From: Corynebacterium sp. ACRPH
Lineage (GTDB): Bacteria > Actinomycetota > Actinomycetes > Mycobacteriales > Mycobacteriaceae
NCBI RefSeq assembly: GCF_022347285.1
Contig: NZ_JAKRND010000020.1
Coordinates: 1 to 34,676 of the forward strand
Reading direction: 5' to 3'
Length of the DNA: 34,676 nt
Shown piece after piece: positions 13,445-23,430 of this stretch (position 1 is its first letter; every line of letters starts with the position of its first letter). The position numbers and the translations under genes are program-made. The notes under the pieces were generated by a model. It was given only the letters and a program-made list of their open reading frames with translations. It was not told the DNA's origin and made no database searches.

Positions 13445-15535
13445 TCAGCCGCTGCCGTCAGACTCGCCCGCCCTGCCGGAGCCACCCGATTTGCCGGAAC
13501 CACTCGATCCGCCGGATGCGCCGGAGCCCTTGCGGCGCCGACGCCTGCGACGATTTCGTTTGTTGCTAGGCCCGGGGATCTTCCCCTTCTGGCCTCCTGA
13601 GCTGTGGCTTCCTCGGCTTTTGCCCTGGTTATGGCCTTGGGAGTTGCCGGAGCTGTCAGACTGGTTGGACTTGCCGGAATCAGAACCGCCAGAACTGGAG
13701 TTGCTGAACTGATTGGATTTGTTGGCGCCGGAACTGGAGTTGCCTGAGCCTCCGGCCCCTGAGCTACTAGAACCCGAGCCGCCGGAGCCGCCGGAGTTGG
13801 ACCCGCCGGGCCCGTTGGAGTTGGACCCACCGGAACCGGAACCGCCGCGCGGGCCGGCGAGCCCGCTGGTCCGCGGGCGGGCGTCCGCACCAGGCTTCGC
13901 CGGAACGTCTTCCCTCTCGCCGGGCTGCACGTTATCCAGCAGAGCCAGGAAGTCTTCGTCCCGGATCAGGGGAATGTTCTTCCGGTCGGCGTGCATCGCC
14001 TTGCCCCGCAGCTCGTAGTTTTCATTGCACACTACCAGCGAGCTGCGGCGATTCAGCTTCTCGCTATAAGCCAGCCCCGCAGCAACCCCCTGGCCGATCA
14101 GCACGTCCGGGTCGATCGACACATCTGGACTGACCACAAATTCCATACCCTCAACCAGCGGCTCCCCGCGCTTCCACGCCCCGGGGTTTACGTAGGGGCG
14201 GGGAGAGTTGGCGGCGTCAATACGAAGGCTACTTCGGCGCAGCCCAAATTGATCGGCCGCGAGGTCCTCAGGGTCCAGCACGGTCAGCTCGCCGTTGCGC
14301 TGCTGCGCGAGGGCGAGGGCGGCGGTGAGGCGCGCGTTCGCCTCGAGGAGCTCGTCGGGGTCGATGTCTTTCTTGCTTAGTGACGCCACCGCTCCAACCT
14401 CTGGCAGCGCCGCCGCAGGGGCCAGCACGGCGGATCGGCCGGAGTTTCCGGGAGCGTTTGCGCTGGTAGAAACGTCAGCGGTGGAGGCCGTATTGATGGC
14501 GGAGCTTGCGCTGGGGGCTGCAGTGGAATTGGCAGCGTCGACGGCGCGGTTGTAGCTGGCGACGATGGCGCGTAGGCGGGGGTCAGTGGAATCGATCGCC
14601 TGGCGGCGTGCGGTGGCGAGCGTGTCGATGATGGAGACCGGTGCGGGGGTTGGCTGGCGCCGACCCCCGCGACCGCGGCCGCGGCTGCGACGGCCGCGGT
14701 TCGCGGAGCGCTGCGACAGTTTGAACTCGTGGGTGATGAAGCCCCACACGTAATCGGACTCATGCATGATGAGCGTGCGCCCGTCCAGGGCCTGGTGGAT
14801 CAGCTGCGCGCTGGAGTTAAAGCCCAGCGCCTGGGAGAGCTCGTTGACCTGGTAGCCGTGGAGGTGCCAGGGGCCGGCGTCTTCGCCGGGGTTGAGGTGG
14901 CGAGTCAGCGCGCCGATTTCTTGGCCGATCTTGATGGTCGGCAGTTCGTCGGGGTTTTCAACGTCGGCGGGGGTTTCCGCGCCAGGGCCGAAGAACACCA
15001 CGGAGAGCGCCACCAGTCGGGAGGTTTTCGGGTGAATGCCGGAGGTGGAGATGCTTACGGCTGCGAATGGGGCTTCCTCCTTGGAGGGGAGGTCATGCAG
15101 GGCGGACTCGAGCGCCTCGCGGGGGCTCGAGTGGTCGTTGTCCTCGCTGGAGCTCCCGCCGGAAGAGCGGGAGTGTGCGCCGGCGCCCCTGCCTGCGTTA
15201 CCTGCGCTGCCTGTCCTACCTGCGTTACCTGCGCTACCCGCGCCACCGCGGGAATCCGCGCCACCGCGGGAATCCGCGGCAGCTCGGAACTCGGGGGTTG
15301 CTGCCGAGTCGGATTGCCCATCGGCCACCTGCTCAGAATATCGCTCGGTACCTGCGGGGGAGTGGTTCCGGGCGGAGGAGTGGGCGTCCGAAGAGCTACC
15401 GTCCGAAGCAGTACCGTCAGAAAAAGAAACAGCGAGAGAACCTGCAGGGCGCGTCACCCTGCGGCGCGGGCGCCTGGGACGGCGCGCGCCGGTGTGCTCG
15501 GGGCCGGGGGCGGCCGAGTGATCGTTCTCGTTCAT
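13445..15535 (-). CDS. DnaQ-fold exonuclease-like protein with BRCT domain and disordered tails
   Basis: A 696-residue protein related to the actinobacterial DnaQ/BRCT family, whose members trim DNA 3' ends. Order: a basic and Ser/Gly-rich N-terminus (1-150); a DnaQ-like fold (about 155-320); an Arg/Gly-rich loop inside it (about 272-295, RGRRSRGRGRGGRR); a Ser/Thr/Ala linker; a BRCT-like domain (about 445-535, GMEFVVSPDVSIDPD ... GKAMHADRKNIPLI); and a Gly/Ser/Asn tail with a run of about ten Arg/Lys. The first active-site motif, normally Asp-x-Glu, reads VSISTSG, so the metal-binding acids are missing. The second region reads IMHESDYVWGFITHEF. Nuclease activity is therefore doubtful. An in-frame TGA ends it 37 codons before a second stop. 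Confidence 0.8.
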   Translation of the reverse strand: MNENDHSAAPGPEHTGARRPRRPRRRVTRPAGSLAVSFSDGTASDGSSSDAHSSARNHSPAGTERYSEQVADGQSDSAATPEFRAAADSRGGADSRGGAGSAGNAGRTGSAGNAGRGAGAHSRSSGGSSSEDNDHSSPREALESALHDLPSKEEAPFAAVSISTSGIHPKTSRLVALSVVFFGPGAETPADVENPDELPTIKIGQEIGALTRHLNPGEDAGPWHLHGYQVNELSQALGFNSSAQLIHQALDGRTLIMHESDYVWGFITHEFKLSQRSANRGRRSRGRGRGGRRQPTPAPVSIIDTLATARRQAIDSTDPRLRAIVASYNRAVDAANSTAAPSASSAINTASTADVSTSANAPGNSGRSAVLAPAAALPEVGAVASLSKKDIDPDELLEANARLTAALALAQQRNGELTVLDPEDLAADQFGLRRSSLRIDAANSPRPYVNPGAWKRGEPLVEGMEFVVSPDVSIDPDVLIGQGVAAGLAYSEKLNRRSSLVVCNENYELRGKAMHADRKNIPLIRDEDFLALLDNVQPGEREDVPAKPGADARPRTSGLAGPRGGSGSGGSNSNGPGGSNSGGSGGSGSSSSGAGGSGNSSSGANKSNQFSNSSSGGSDSGKSNQSDSSGNSQGHNQGKSRGSHSSGGQKGKIPGPSNKRNRRRRRRRKGSGASGGSSGSGKSGGSGRAGESDGSG
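14366..14390 (-). repeat. Copy e of the dispersed motif
   Basis: Reads GGTGGCGTCACTAAGCAAGA on the minus strand, inside the exonuclease-like gene (Val-Ala-Ser-Leu-Ser-Lys-Lys-Asp), in the direction of transcription. Confidence 0.6.
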
Positions 15536-15542
15536 GGACTAC

Positions 15543-15548
15543 ATACTA
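15543..15548 (-). promoter_or_regulatory. Probable -10 element of the exonuclease-like gene
   Basis: TAGTAT ends 7 nt before the ATG at 15535, indicating a leaderless transcript. Confidence 0.5.
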
Positions 15549-15580
15549 CCCAGCGGGGGTTTCGGCACTTGCGCCCAGCC

Positions 15581-15595
15581 TGCGGCCAAGCCGCA
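15581..15595 (-). terminator. Weak hairpin after leuA
   Basis: TGCGGC and GCCGCA are separated by three bases, within a G+C-rich stretch that also has GCCGCAA repeated. There is no T-run, so intrinsic termination is uncertain. Confidence 0.25.
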
Positions 15596-15640
15596 AGCCG
15601 CAAGCGAGCGCAGCGCAAGCCACCGTCCGCCAGCCGGACC

Positions 15641-17521
<1,881 letters not shown>

Positions 17522-17527
17522 TTACTC

Positions 17528-17568
17528 CCGACCGGCAACGCCAAAGTCCGCGACGGGGTGCCGGTCGG
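17528..17568 (-). promoter_or_regulatory. Hairpin in the leuA leader (candidate attenuator)
   Basis: CCGACCGGCA and TGCCGGTCGG pair perfectly (10 bp) around a 21-nt loop, between the leader peptide stop and the leuA ribosome site. The loop holds CCCCGTCGC, which can pair with GCGACG and GGGG of the leader-peptide coding region (with a bulge), offering an alternative structure. No U-run follows, so control by translation or Rho is as possible as intrinsic termination. Confidence 0.55.
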
Positions 17569-17593
17569 TCGTTGAGCTGTAAACCCAAATCTC

Positions 17594-17650
17594 TTAGAAC
17601 CTTTGAGCCCCGCCGCGTCGCAGAAGCAGGTTGCGCGCTGGCGTAGTCAT
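17594..17650 (-). CDS. leuL: leuA leader peptide
   Basis: An 18-codon frame, MTTPARNLLLRRGGAQRF then TAA, with three consecutive Leu codons (CTG CTT CTG) in the middle, followed by Arg codons. Its ATG lies 7 nt after a TATAGT hexamer and so should be translated from the very 5' end of the mRNA. Ribosome stalling at the Leu codons under leucine shortage would alter pairing of the downstream hairpin. Corynebacterial leuA genes are known to carry leader peptides; the mechanism here is inferred. Confidence 0.75.
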   Translation of the reverse strand: MTTPARNLLLRRGGAQRF

Positions 17651-17657
17651 GATCACC

Positions 17658-17686
17658 ACTATAGCCCGAGTATTAGGTGTGTCACA
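17658..17686 (-). promoter_or_regulatory. leuL-leuA promoter
   Basis: TGTGAC (17681-17686), a spacer of exactly 17 nt, and TATAGT (17658-17663). The start would fall on the leuL ATG. Confidence 0.7.
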
Positions 17687-17707
17687 GGAAGAGCTTCCAA
17701 AACAGAT

Positions 17708-17776
17708 AAAAACCGCCCCAAATCCCACATTGTGGAAAATCTGTCCCTCAATGTGGGGTGTTTGATGCGGTTTTTT
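17708..17776 (-). terminator. Terminator after the DMT permease gene
   Basis: A long hairpin: AAAAACCGC pairs with GCGGTTTTTT at its base, with CAAA/TTTG and CCCACATTG/CAATGTGGG further in. T-runs flank it on both strands, so it may work in both directions. It separates the permease gene from the leuL promoter. Confidence 0.75.
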
Positions 17777-17778
17777 AT

Positions 17779-17801
17779 GGTTCTTTCTTTATGACGCCGC
17801 C
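17779..17801 (-). repeat. Copy c of the dispersed motif, containing a stop codon
   Basis: Reads GGCGGCGTCATAAAGAAAGA on the minus strand. The TAA stop of the permease gene is part of it (Ala-Ala-Ser-stop), so this copy cannot be explained by peptide conservation. Confidence 0.65.
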
Positions 17802-18769
17802 GTCTCCGCCTCTGCAGTTCCAGCGCCCGTTCCCGGGTTCGTGTTGGCGCCCGGCTCCGAGGGGGAACCTGCGGGAGTGTCCGTGCCTGTGGTTGAACCG
17901 GCGCCCTCCGCGGCGCCTTCGTCCTCGTCGATCGACTTGCGGCTGAGGATCACTGTCGAGACCGTCATGACCGCAATGGCGGCCGCCATGTAGGCGTACT
18001 CCCAGCCCTCGATCTGGAACTTCTCGCCCAGCACGATGTAGCCCAGCACGAACGCCACCAGTGGCTCCACCACCGTCATTGCCGGCAGGGAGTTCTTCAG
18101 TGGGCCGGCGTTAAACGAGGCCTGCTGCACCGCCGTGCCGATGGCTGCGAAGGCGATCAGGGTCCACAGCTCCCAGGAAGTCAGCAGTGTAACTGTGCCG
18201 GAGTCGCGGAAAATGTCCACCACGGCTTTCGAAAGTACGGCGACATAACCCATGATCGCGCCGGTGATCGATCCCAGTACCAGCGCGCGCAGCGCGGCCG
18301 CCTGCTCCAGCGCATATACAAAGAACGCCAGCAAGATCACCGCGCCGATACTGAGGCAGACCAGCCACACGGCCAGGTCTGGCTCGCGGTGGCCGGCGGC
18401 GGGTTTACCGCGCACAACGAGGATGGTCACTGCCACCGTCAAAAGCCCTGCCCATGCTGTTTCGGACGCCGATATTCGTCGCCCGTCGTATTTCGCCGAC
18501 AGGGGCAGTGTGAACATTAGGGAGAGCACGAGGATCGGCTGCACCACCAGCAGCGTTCCGAATGCCAGTGCCACGATCTGCAGGAGGTATCCGAACAGGG
18601 CGCTGGCCACGCCGACCCACCACATGGGCTGCTTGATGGCATCCCAGATGGCGCCGCTGCGATTCTCGCCGGAGGCGACGGCGATGCGGTGGCGCACCAC
18701 CGTCCCCCAGGCGATGGTGATTGCGGAGCCAAGTGCGAAAACAACTGCGAGCGCGTTGTTTTCGAGCAT
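17789..18769 (-). CDS. DMT-superfamily (EamA-like) membrane transporter
   Basis: A 326-residue protein with nine to ten hydrophobic helices (for example ALAVVFALGSAITIAWGTVV, LLVVQPILVLSLMFTLPLSA, LVLGSITGAIMGYVAVLSKA, MTVVEPLVAFVLGYIVLGE, YAYMAAAIAVMTVSTVIL). The half-repeat pattern, with VxPxxxx near the end of helices 4 and 9, fits the drug/metabolite transporter superfamily, NIPA/EamA-like branch. The substrate is unknown. The last 45 residues are an acidic Gly/Thr/Ala tail. A GAGGTGAGGGG site precedes the ATG. A palindrome upstream (18798-18810) may be an operator. Confidence 0.82.
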   Translation of the reverse strand: MLENNALAVVFALGSAITIAWGTVVRHRIAVASGENRSGAIWDAIKQPMWWVGVASALFGYLLQIVALAFGTLLVVQPILVLSLMFTLPLSAKYDGRRISASETAWAGLLTVAVTILVVRGKPAAGHREPDLAVWLVCLSIGAVILLAFFVYALEQAAALRALVLGSITGAIMGYVAVLSKAVVDIFRDSGTVTLLTSWELWTLIAFAAIGTAVQQASFNAGPLKNSLPAMTVVEPLVAFVLGYIVLGEKFQIEGWEYAYMAAAIAVMTVSTVILSRKSIDEDEGAAEGAGSTTGTDTPAGSPSEPGANTNPGTGAGTAEAETAAS

Positions 18770-18797
18770 CGTGGCCCCTCACCTCTTTGTCGACTGT

Positions 18798-18810
18798 GTA
18801 CCCTGGGTAC
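18798..18810. promoter_or_regulatory. Palindrome upstream of the DMT gene
   Basis: GTACCCTGGGTAC, a 6-bp inverted repeat around one central base, 29 bp before the permease ATG. It could be a repressor site; no regulator can be named. Confidence 0.35.
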
Positions 18811-18861
18811 CTTATCGGACGCCGGAGGCTGGGTCGGACATTAGTCCGCGACGCGCGTGTT

Positions 18862-18879
18862 ACGCATGTGACGCATGTG
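18862..18879. repeat. 9-bp tandem duplication
   Basis: ACGCATGTG occurs twice in direct succession in the 227-bp gap between the DMT gene and lysC. The function is unknown. Confidence 0.5.
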
Positions 18880-18890
18880 GCGCGCGGGCA

Positions 18891-18912
18891 GGTTGGCGTC
18901 AGAAAGAAAAAG
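18891..18912 (+). repeat. Copy h of the dispersed motif, non-coding
   Basis: Reads GGTTGGCGTCAGAAAGAAAA on the plus strand, 85 bp before lysC and co-oriented with it. The copy lies outside any gene. Confidence 0.5.
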
Positions 18913-18996
18913 AGTTACTCGAACCCTAGCCCCAGGGAAACAGACAAAGTAGTCTAAAGTTTGATTAAGACTAGACCCGGAAGGTGGCAACAACCA

Positions 18997-20262
18997 GTGG
19001 CGCTCATCGTTCAGAAATACGGCGGCTCCTCGCTGGAAAGCGCGGAGAGGATCCGGCGCGTAGCCGAGCGAATCGTGGAAACCAAAAAGCAGGGTAACGA
19101 CGTGGTCGTCGTCTGCTCCGCAATGGGAGACACCACCGATGACCTGCTGGAACTCGCCGAGCAGGTCAATCCCGTGCCGCCCGCACGCGAGATGGACATG
19201 CTGCTAACCGCCGGTGAGCGTATTTCCAACGCGCTGGTGGCCATGGCCATCGCCTCCTTCGGTGCCGAGGCACAATCCTTCACTGGCTCGCAGGCGGGTG
19301 TGCTGACCACCGAGCGACACGGCAACGCACGCATCGTGGACGTCACCCCCGGCCGCGTGCGGGAAGCCCTGGACGTTGGAAAGATTTGCCTCGTCGCAGG
19401 CTTCCAAGGCGTGAACCGCGAAACGCGCGATGTGACCACCCTCGGACGCGGCGGCTCGGACGCCACCGCAGTCGCCCTGGCGGCGGCGCTCGAGGCCGAC
19501 GTGTGCGAGATCTACTCCGACGTCGACGGCGTGTACACCGCCGACCCGCGCATTGTGCCGGACGCCCAGAAGCTCGACACAATCTCTTTCGAAGAAATGC
19601 TGGAGATGGCAGCCGTCGGCGCGAAGGTGCTGATGCTGCGCAGCGTGGAATACGCCCGCGCATTCGACGTGCCCCTGCGCGTCCGCTCCTCGTATAGCAC
19701 CGACATCGGCACCCTCGTCTCTGGATCAATGGAGGATATTCCCATGGAAGAAGCAGTACTCACCGGCGTGGCACACGACCGCTCCGAAGCCAAGATCGCC
19801 GTCCTCGGCATCCCGGACTCTCCCGGGGAGGCAGCGAAGGTCTTCCGCGCCGTTGCCGACGCCGAGATCAACATCGACATGGTCGTGCAGAACATCAGCA
19901 AGATCGACAACAACCGCACCGACATCACCTTCACCTGCCCGCGGACGGACGCCACCCGCGCGATGCAGCTGCTGAAGGGCATCAAGGAGCAGAACGACTG
20001 GCAGGACCTTATCTTCGACGACCACGTGGGCAAGGTCTCCCTGGTCGGCGCTGGAATGAAGTCCCATCCTGGCGTGACCGCTGACTTCTGCGAGGCGCTG
20101 CGCGACGCGGGCGTAAACATCGAACTGATCAGCACCTCCGAGATCCGCATCTCCGTGTTGATCCGCGACACCGACCTGGACAAGGCCGTGCGCGCCATCC
20201 ACGACCGCTTCCAGCTGGGCGGCGAGACGGAAGCCACCGTGTACGCTGGGACGGGACGCTAA
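18997..20262 (+). CDS. lysC: Aspartate kinase, alpha subunit
   Basis: Phosphorylates aspartate, the entry step to lysine, threonine, methionine and diaminopimelate. The GTG start ([15 protein letters not shown]) gives exactly 421 residues, the length of the C. glutamicum alpha subunit; an upstream TTG adds unrelated residues. Kinase motifs [18 protein letters not shown] and [17 protein letters not shown] are intact, followed by two ACT domains. Positions linked in C. glutamicum to loss of feedback control carry the wild-type residues (A279, S301, T308, T311, G345, S381), so concerted Lys/Thr inhibition is expected. An internal start makes the beta subunit. It is followed by asd after 38 bp. 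Confidence 0.97.
   Translation: MALIVQKYGGSSLESAERIRRVAERIVETKKQGNDVVVVCSAMGDTTDDLLELAEQVNPVPPAREMDMLLTAGERISNALVAMAIASFGAEAQSFTGSQAGVLTTERHGNARIVDVTPGRVREALDVGKICLVAGFQGVNRETRDVTTLGRGGSDATAVALAAALEADVCEIYSDVDGVYTADPRIVPDAQKLDTISFEEMLEMAAVGAKVLMLRSVEYARAFDVPLRVRSSYSTDIGTLVSGSMEDIPMEEAVLTGVAHDRSEAKIAVLGIPDSPGEAAKVFRAVADAEINIDMVVQNISKIDNNRTDITFTCPRTDATRAMQLLKGIKEQNDWQDLIFDDHVGKVSLVGAGMKSHPGVTADFCEALRDAGVNIELISTSEIRISVLIRDTDLDKAVRAIHDRFQLGGETEATVYAGTGR
19744..20262 (+). CDS. lysC: Aspartate kinase, beta subunit (internal start in lysC)
   Basis: An in-frame ATG within lysC is preceded by GGAGG eight bases upstream (19731-19735). It yields a 172-residue protein comprising the ACT domains ([17 protein letters not shown] onward). 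This is the same length as the beta subunit described for C. glutamicum, where alpha2-beta2 is the functional enzyme. The beta subunit binds the effectors at the alpha/beta interface. Confidence 0.85.
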   Translation: MEEAVLTGVAHDRSEAKIAVLGIPDSPGEAAKVFRAVADAEINIDMVVQNISKIDNNRTDITFTCPRTDATRAMQLLKGIKEQNDWQDLIFDDHVGKVSLVGAGMKSHPGVTADFCEALRDAGVNIELISTSEIRISVLIRDTDLDKAVRAIHDRFQLGGETEATVYAGTGR

Positions 20263-20267
20263 AATAG

Positions 20268-21359
<1,092 letters not shown>

Positions 21360-21386
21360 CGTCGCGCCGGCCTTCGCGCCCCGCCG

Positions 21387-22661
21387 CTAGGCCTCGCTAC
21401 CGCAGCACCCCGGCGCACACGGCGCGCCATTGAACGTGCGGCCGAAGTCCGGAACTGTCGCCAGCTCGCCGGTAACCTTCGCCGCCAGATCCCGCGCGGC
21501 CTGCTGATCTTCGGAGAGGTTGGCGCTGGAGGCGTCACTACCAACAACAAGATCAACCACCATCCCTGCGAAACCGGCGGTCAAACCCGGGGTGGCAACG
21601 CGCACGAAGGGGATGCCCGCCTCCGCGGCGGAATCGCGGGCCTCAGTATCCAGATCCCACTTGACCTCCATGTGGTCGGTGATGAAGCCAACCGGGCACA
21701 GCACAATCGCGCGCTTGTTGCCAGCCTCCGCGCGCGCCTCGATGTGATCGCACACGTCCGGCTCCAGCCACGGCACATGCGGCGAACCAGAGCGCGACTG
21801 CCACACCAGCTCGACGTCCAGGTCGGTGCCGGCACCCACGTCGACCCCCACAGTCTCACCCGTGTGCGCGGGGCCATCCCCGCGGCCGCCGACGTTCTCG
21901 TGGCGGGCCAGCTGGCCAGTCCAGCCGTAATCCGCACCGCTACCAGGGGTATTAGCGAAGCTGCTGGCCTGCTGGATCAATCGCGAGGCATCCAGCACCT
22001 GCTGGGAGTACAGATTCCCGCCGAACTTGTGCGGGCCCGCTGCCTTGTCCGCCACCGTCGGCACCGAGTGCGCGGTGAACACCAGGTCGGCCTGCGCGGC
22101 CACCTCTTCTCCGTGCTCTGCACGCAGCTGCTCGCGAGCTGTATCCACGGCCTGGGCGAACTCTGCGATGAACGTCGGGTGGCGGTGGAACTGCGGCAGA
22201 CGTTCCACCTTCGGGGCCTCCAGGCCGGCCTCCTCGCAGGCAGCGATGGCGCGGCGCAGATCCTCCTGATACTGCGAGCAACCCGAGTAACCGCCCCACG
22301 CGCTGGTGGCGAAGACGTACACATGGCGGATGCCGTCGCGGGACATCTGCTGCAGCGTGTCCTCTACGTAGGGCTCCCAGTTGCGGTTGCCGAAGTATAC
22401 GGGCAGGTCGATGTCGCGCCGGGCGAGCTCAGCCTCGATGTTGCGAATCAGCTGCTTGTTCTGGTCATTGATGGGGGAGCGGCCGCCGAGCGCAAAGTAG
22501 TGCTCGCCCACTTTCTCCAAACGCTTGCGGGGGATGCCGCGGCCGCGCGTGACGTTTTCCAGGAAGGGGACCACGTCCTCGGCCTTCTCCGGGCCGCCGA
22601 AAGATAGCAGTAGCAGGGCGGAGTCGGCGGCGATGGACGGGTTGCTGGGGCTCGTGCTCAT
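21387..22661 (-). CDS. hemH: Ferrochelatase (coproporphyrin III type)
   Basis: Inserts Fe2+ into the porphyrin; in Actinobacteria the substrate is coproporphyrin III (the enzyme is also called CpfC). The 424-residue protein has LLLSFGGPE, FATSAWGGYSGCSQYQ, the catalytic His in VFTAHSVP, and the conserved Glu in GFITDHMEVKWDLD. A C-terminal CAPGCC cluster plus the Cys of SGCSQY could hold the [2Fe-2S] centre known from actinobacterial ferrochelatases. An extra loop of about 45 residues (ANTPGSGADYGWTGQ and following) lengthens the middle. The ATG at 22661 follows a TAGGCT hexamer by 7 nt. Haem made here is needed by katA nearby. Confidence 0.93.
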   Translation of the reverse strand: MSTSPSNPSIAADSALLLLSFGGPEKAEDVVPFLENVTRGRGIPRKRLEKVGEHYFALGGRSPINDQNKQLIRNIEAELARRDIDLPVYFGNRNWEPYVEDTLQQMSRDGIRHVYVFATSAWGGYSGCSQYQEDLRRAIAACEEAGLEAPKVERLPQFHRHPTFIAEFAQAVDTAREQLRAEHGEEVAAQADLVFTAHSVPTVADKAAGPHKFGGNLYSQQVLDASRLIQQASSFANTPGSGADYGWTGQLARHENVGGRGDGPAHTGETVGVDVGAGTDLDVELVWQSRSGSPHVPWLEPDVCDHIEARAEAGNKRAIVLCPVGFITDHMEVKWDLDTEARDSAAEAGIPFVRVATPGLTAGFAGMVVDLVVGSDASSANLSEDQQAARDLAAKVTGELATVPDFGRTFNGAPCAPGCCGSEA

Positions 22662-22668
22662 GTGAACC

Positions 22669-22674
22669 AGCCTA
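22669..22674 (-). promoter_or_regulatory. Probable -10 element of hemH
   Basis: TAGGCT ends 7 nt before the hemH ATG. The same hexamer precedes sigC and ohr. Confidence 0.45.
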
Positions 22675-22728
22675 GCCCGTCGGCCCTGTTGTTCCTTAAA
22701 CGCGCCGTCGCACGTGGCTGCACCCGGG

Positions 22729-23349
22729 TTAGGCCACCCCGAAGCGGCGCTTGTTCTTTTCTTTCTTTGTGACGCCACCTTGTCCCTCGCCAGCCATCTC
22801 AACCAAGTCGGCGCGGGCGCGGGCAACGCGGGAACGGATCGTGCCCACGCGGACGTTCGCGATCTTCGCGGCCTCGGCGTAGGTGTAGCCCAGGACCTGC
22901 GTGAGGATCAGAGCCTCGCGGCGTTCCTCCTCCAGCTGGTCGATGAGGGCGCGAGTGTCCACCCATTCCGCCCAGCTCTGCCCGCCAGTGGTTTCGGCGG
23001 CGGGGGTGGCGCTGGTGGCGTCCTCAATCTCCGTGGCGGAACTGCGGGGGCGGGCCATATCGTGGCGTACGCTATCGACCCACACGCGGCGGGCGAGGGA
23101 GAGGATCCAGGTGCGGGCCGTGGAGCGGGCGGCGAAGCGCGGCAGGGCGCTCAAAACACGCAGGTAGGTCTCCTGGGTGAGGTCGTCCGCACGGTCGGTA
23201 TCGGCCAGGTGAGCCAGCAGGCGCCACACGTCGTCGTGCGTGGCGGAAATGAACTCGGTCAACGCCTGGCGGTCGCCGCTGGCGGCGCGCAGGGCGAGGT
23301 CGGTCACAGCGGCATCGTGCGCCTGACTGCTGGTTGCCTGGCTGGTCAT
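22729..23349 (-). CDS. sigC: ECF-type RNA polymerase sigma factor, SigC-like
   Basis: A 206-residue extracytoplasmic-function sigma factor. Region 2 is seen in DDVWRLLAHLADTDRADDLTQETYLRVLSAL-type sequence (residues about 38-70) with RTWILSLARRVWVD. Region 4 is seen in EEERREALILTQVLGYTYAEAA and VRVGTIRSRVARARADL, a helix-turn-helix. No anti-sigma gene adjoins it. The name rests on synteny: C. glutamicum sigC lies between asd and katA and responds to respiratory-chain/haem-copper state. The ATG at 23349 was preferred to the TTG two codons upstream because TAGGCT lies 6 nt before it. The basic tail GGVTKKEKNKRR is encoded by the best copy of the dispersed motif. Confidence 0.88.
   Translation of the reverse strand: MTSQATSSQAHDAAVTDLALRAASGDRQALTEFISATHDDVWRLLAHLADTDRADDLTQETYLRVLSALPRFAARSTARTWILSLARRVWVDSVRHDMARPRSSATEIEDATSATPAAETTGGQSWAEWVDTRALIDQLEEERREALILTQVLGYTYAEAAKIANVRVGTIRSRVARARADLVEMAGEGQGGVTKKEKNKRRFGVA
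22757..22779 (-). repeat. Copy a of the dispersed motif (best match)
   Basis: Reads GGTGGCGTCACAAAGAAAGA on the minus strand, within the last codons of sigC (Gly-Val-Thr-Lys-Lys-Glu), 28 nt from its stop and about 95 nt upstream of hemH. Confidence 0.65.
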
Positions 23350-23355
23350 GGACAA

Positions 23356-23361
23356 AGCCTA
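23356..23361 (-). promoter_or_regulatory. Probable -10 element of sigC
   Basis: TAGGCT ends 6 nt before the sigC ATG; there is no ribosome site between them. Confidence 0.4.
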
Positions 23362-23397
23362 ACACGCGGGGGCGGAAGTTCTGGCAAGGTGGAATGC

Positions 23398-23411
23398 ATA
23401 GCCAAAGCTAT
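23398..23411. promoter_or_regulatory. Inverted repeat in the sigC-katA intergenic region
   Basis: ATAGC, CAAA, GCTAT: a 5-bp perfect inverted repeat followed by TAGGTAT, located 20 bp before the katA start and just upstream of its GGAGG site. It could be part of an iron or redox regulator site; the match is too short to name one. Confidence 0.3.
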
Positions 23412-23430
23412 TAGGTATCTGGAGGTACCC

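Noticed and set aside
13177..13890. A 237-codon minus-strand open frame across the exonuclease tail and MITE copy B
   Set aside because: An Ala/Pro-rich alternate-frame reading of the Gly/Ser tail; it runs into the mobile element.
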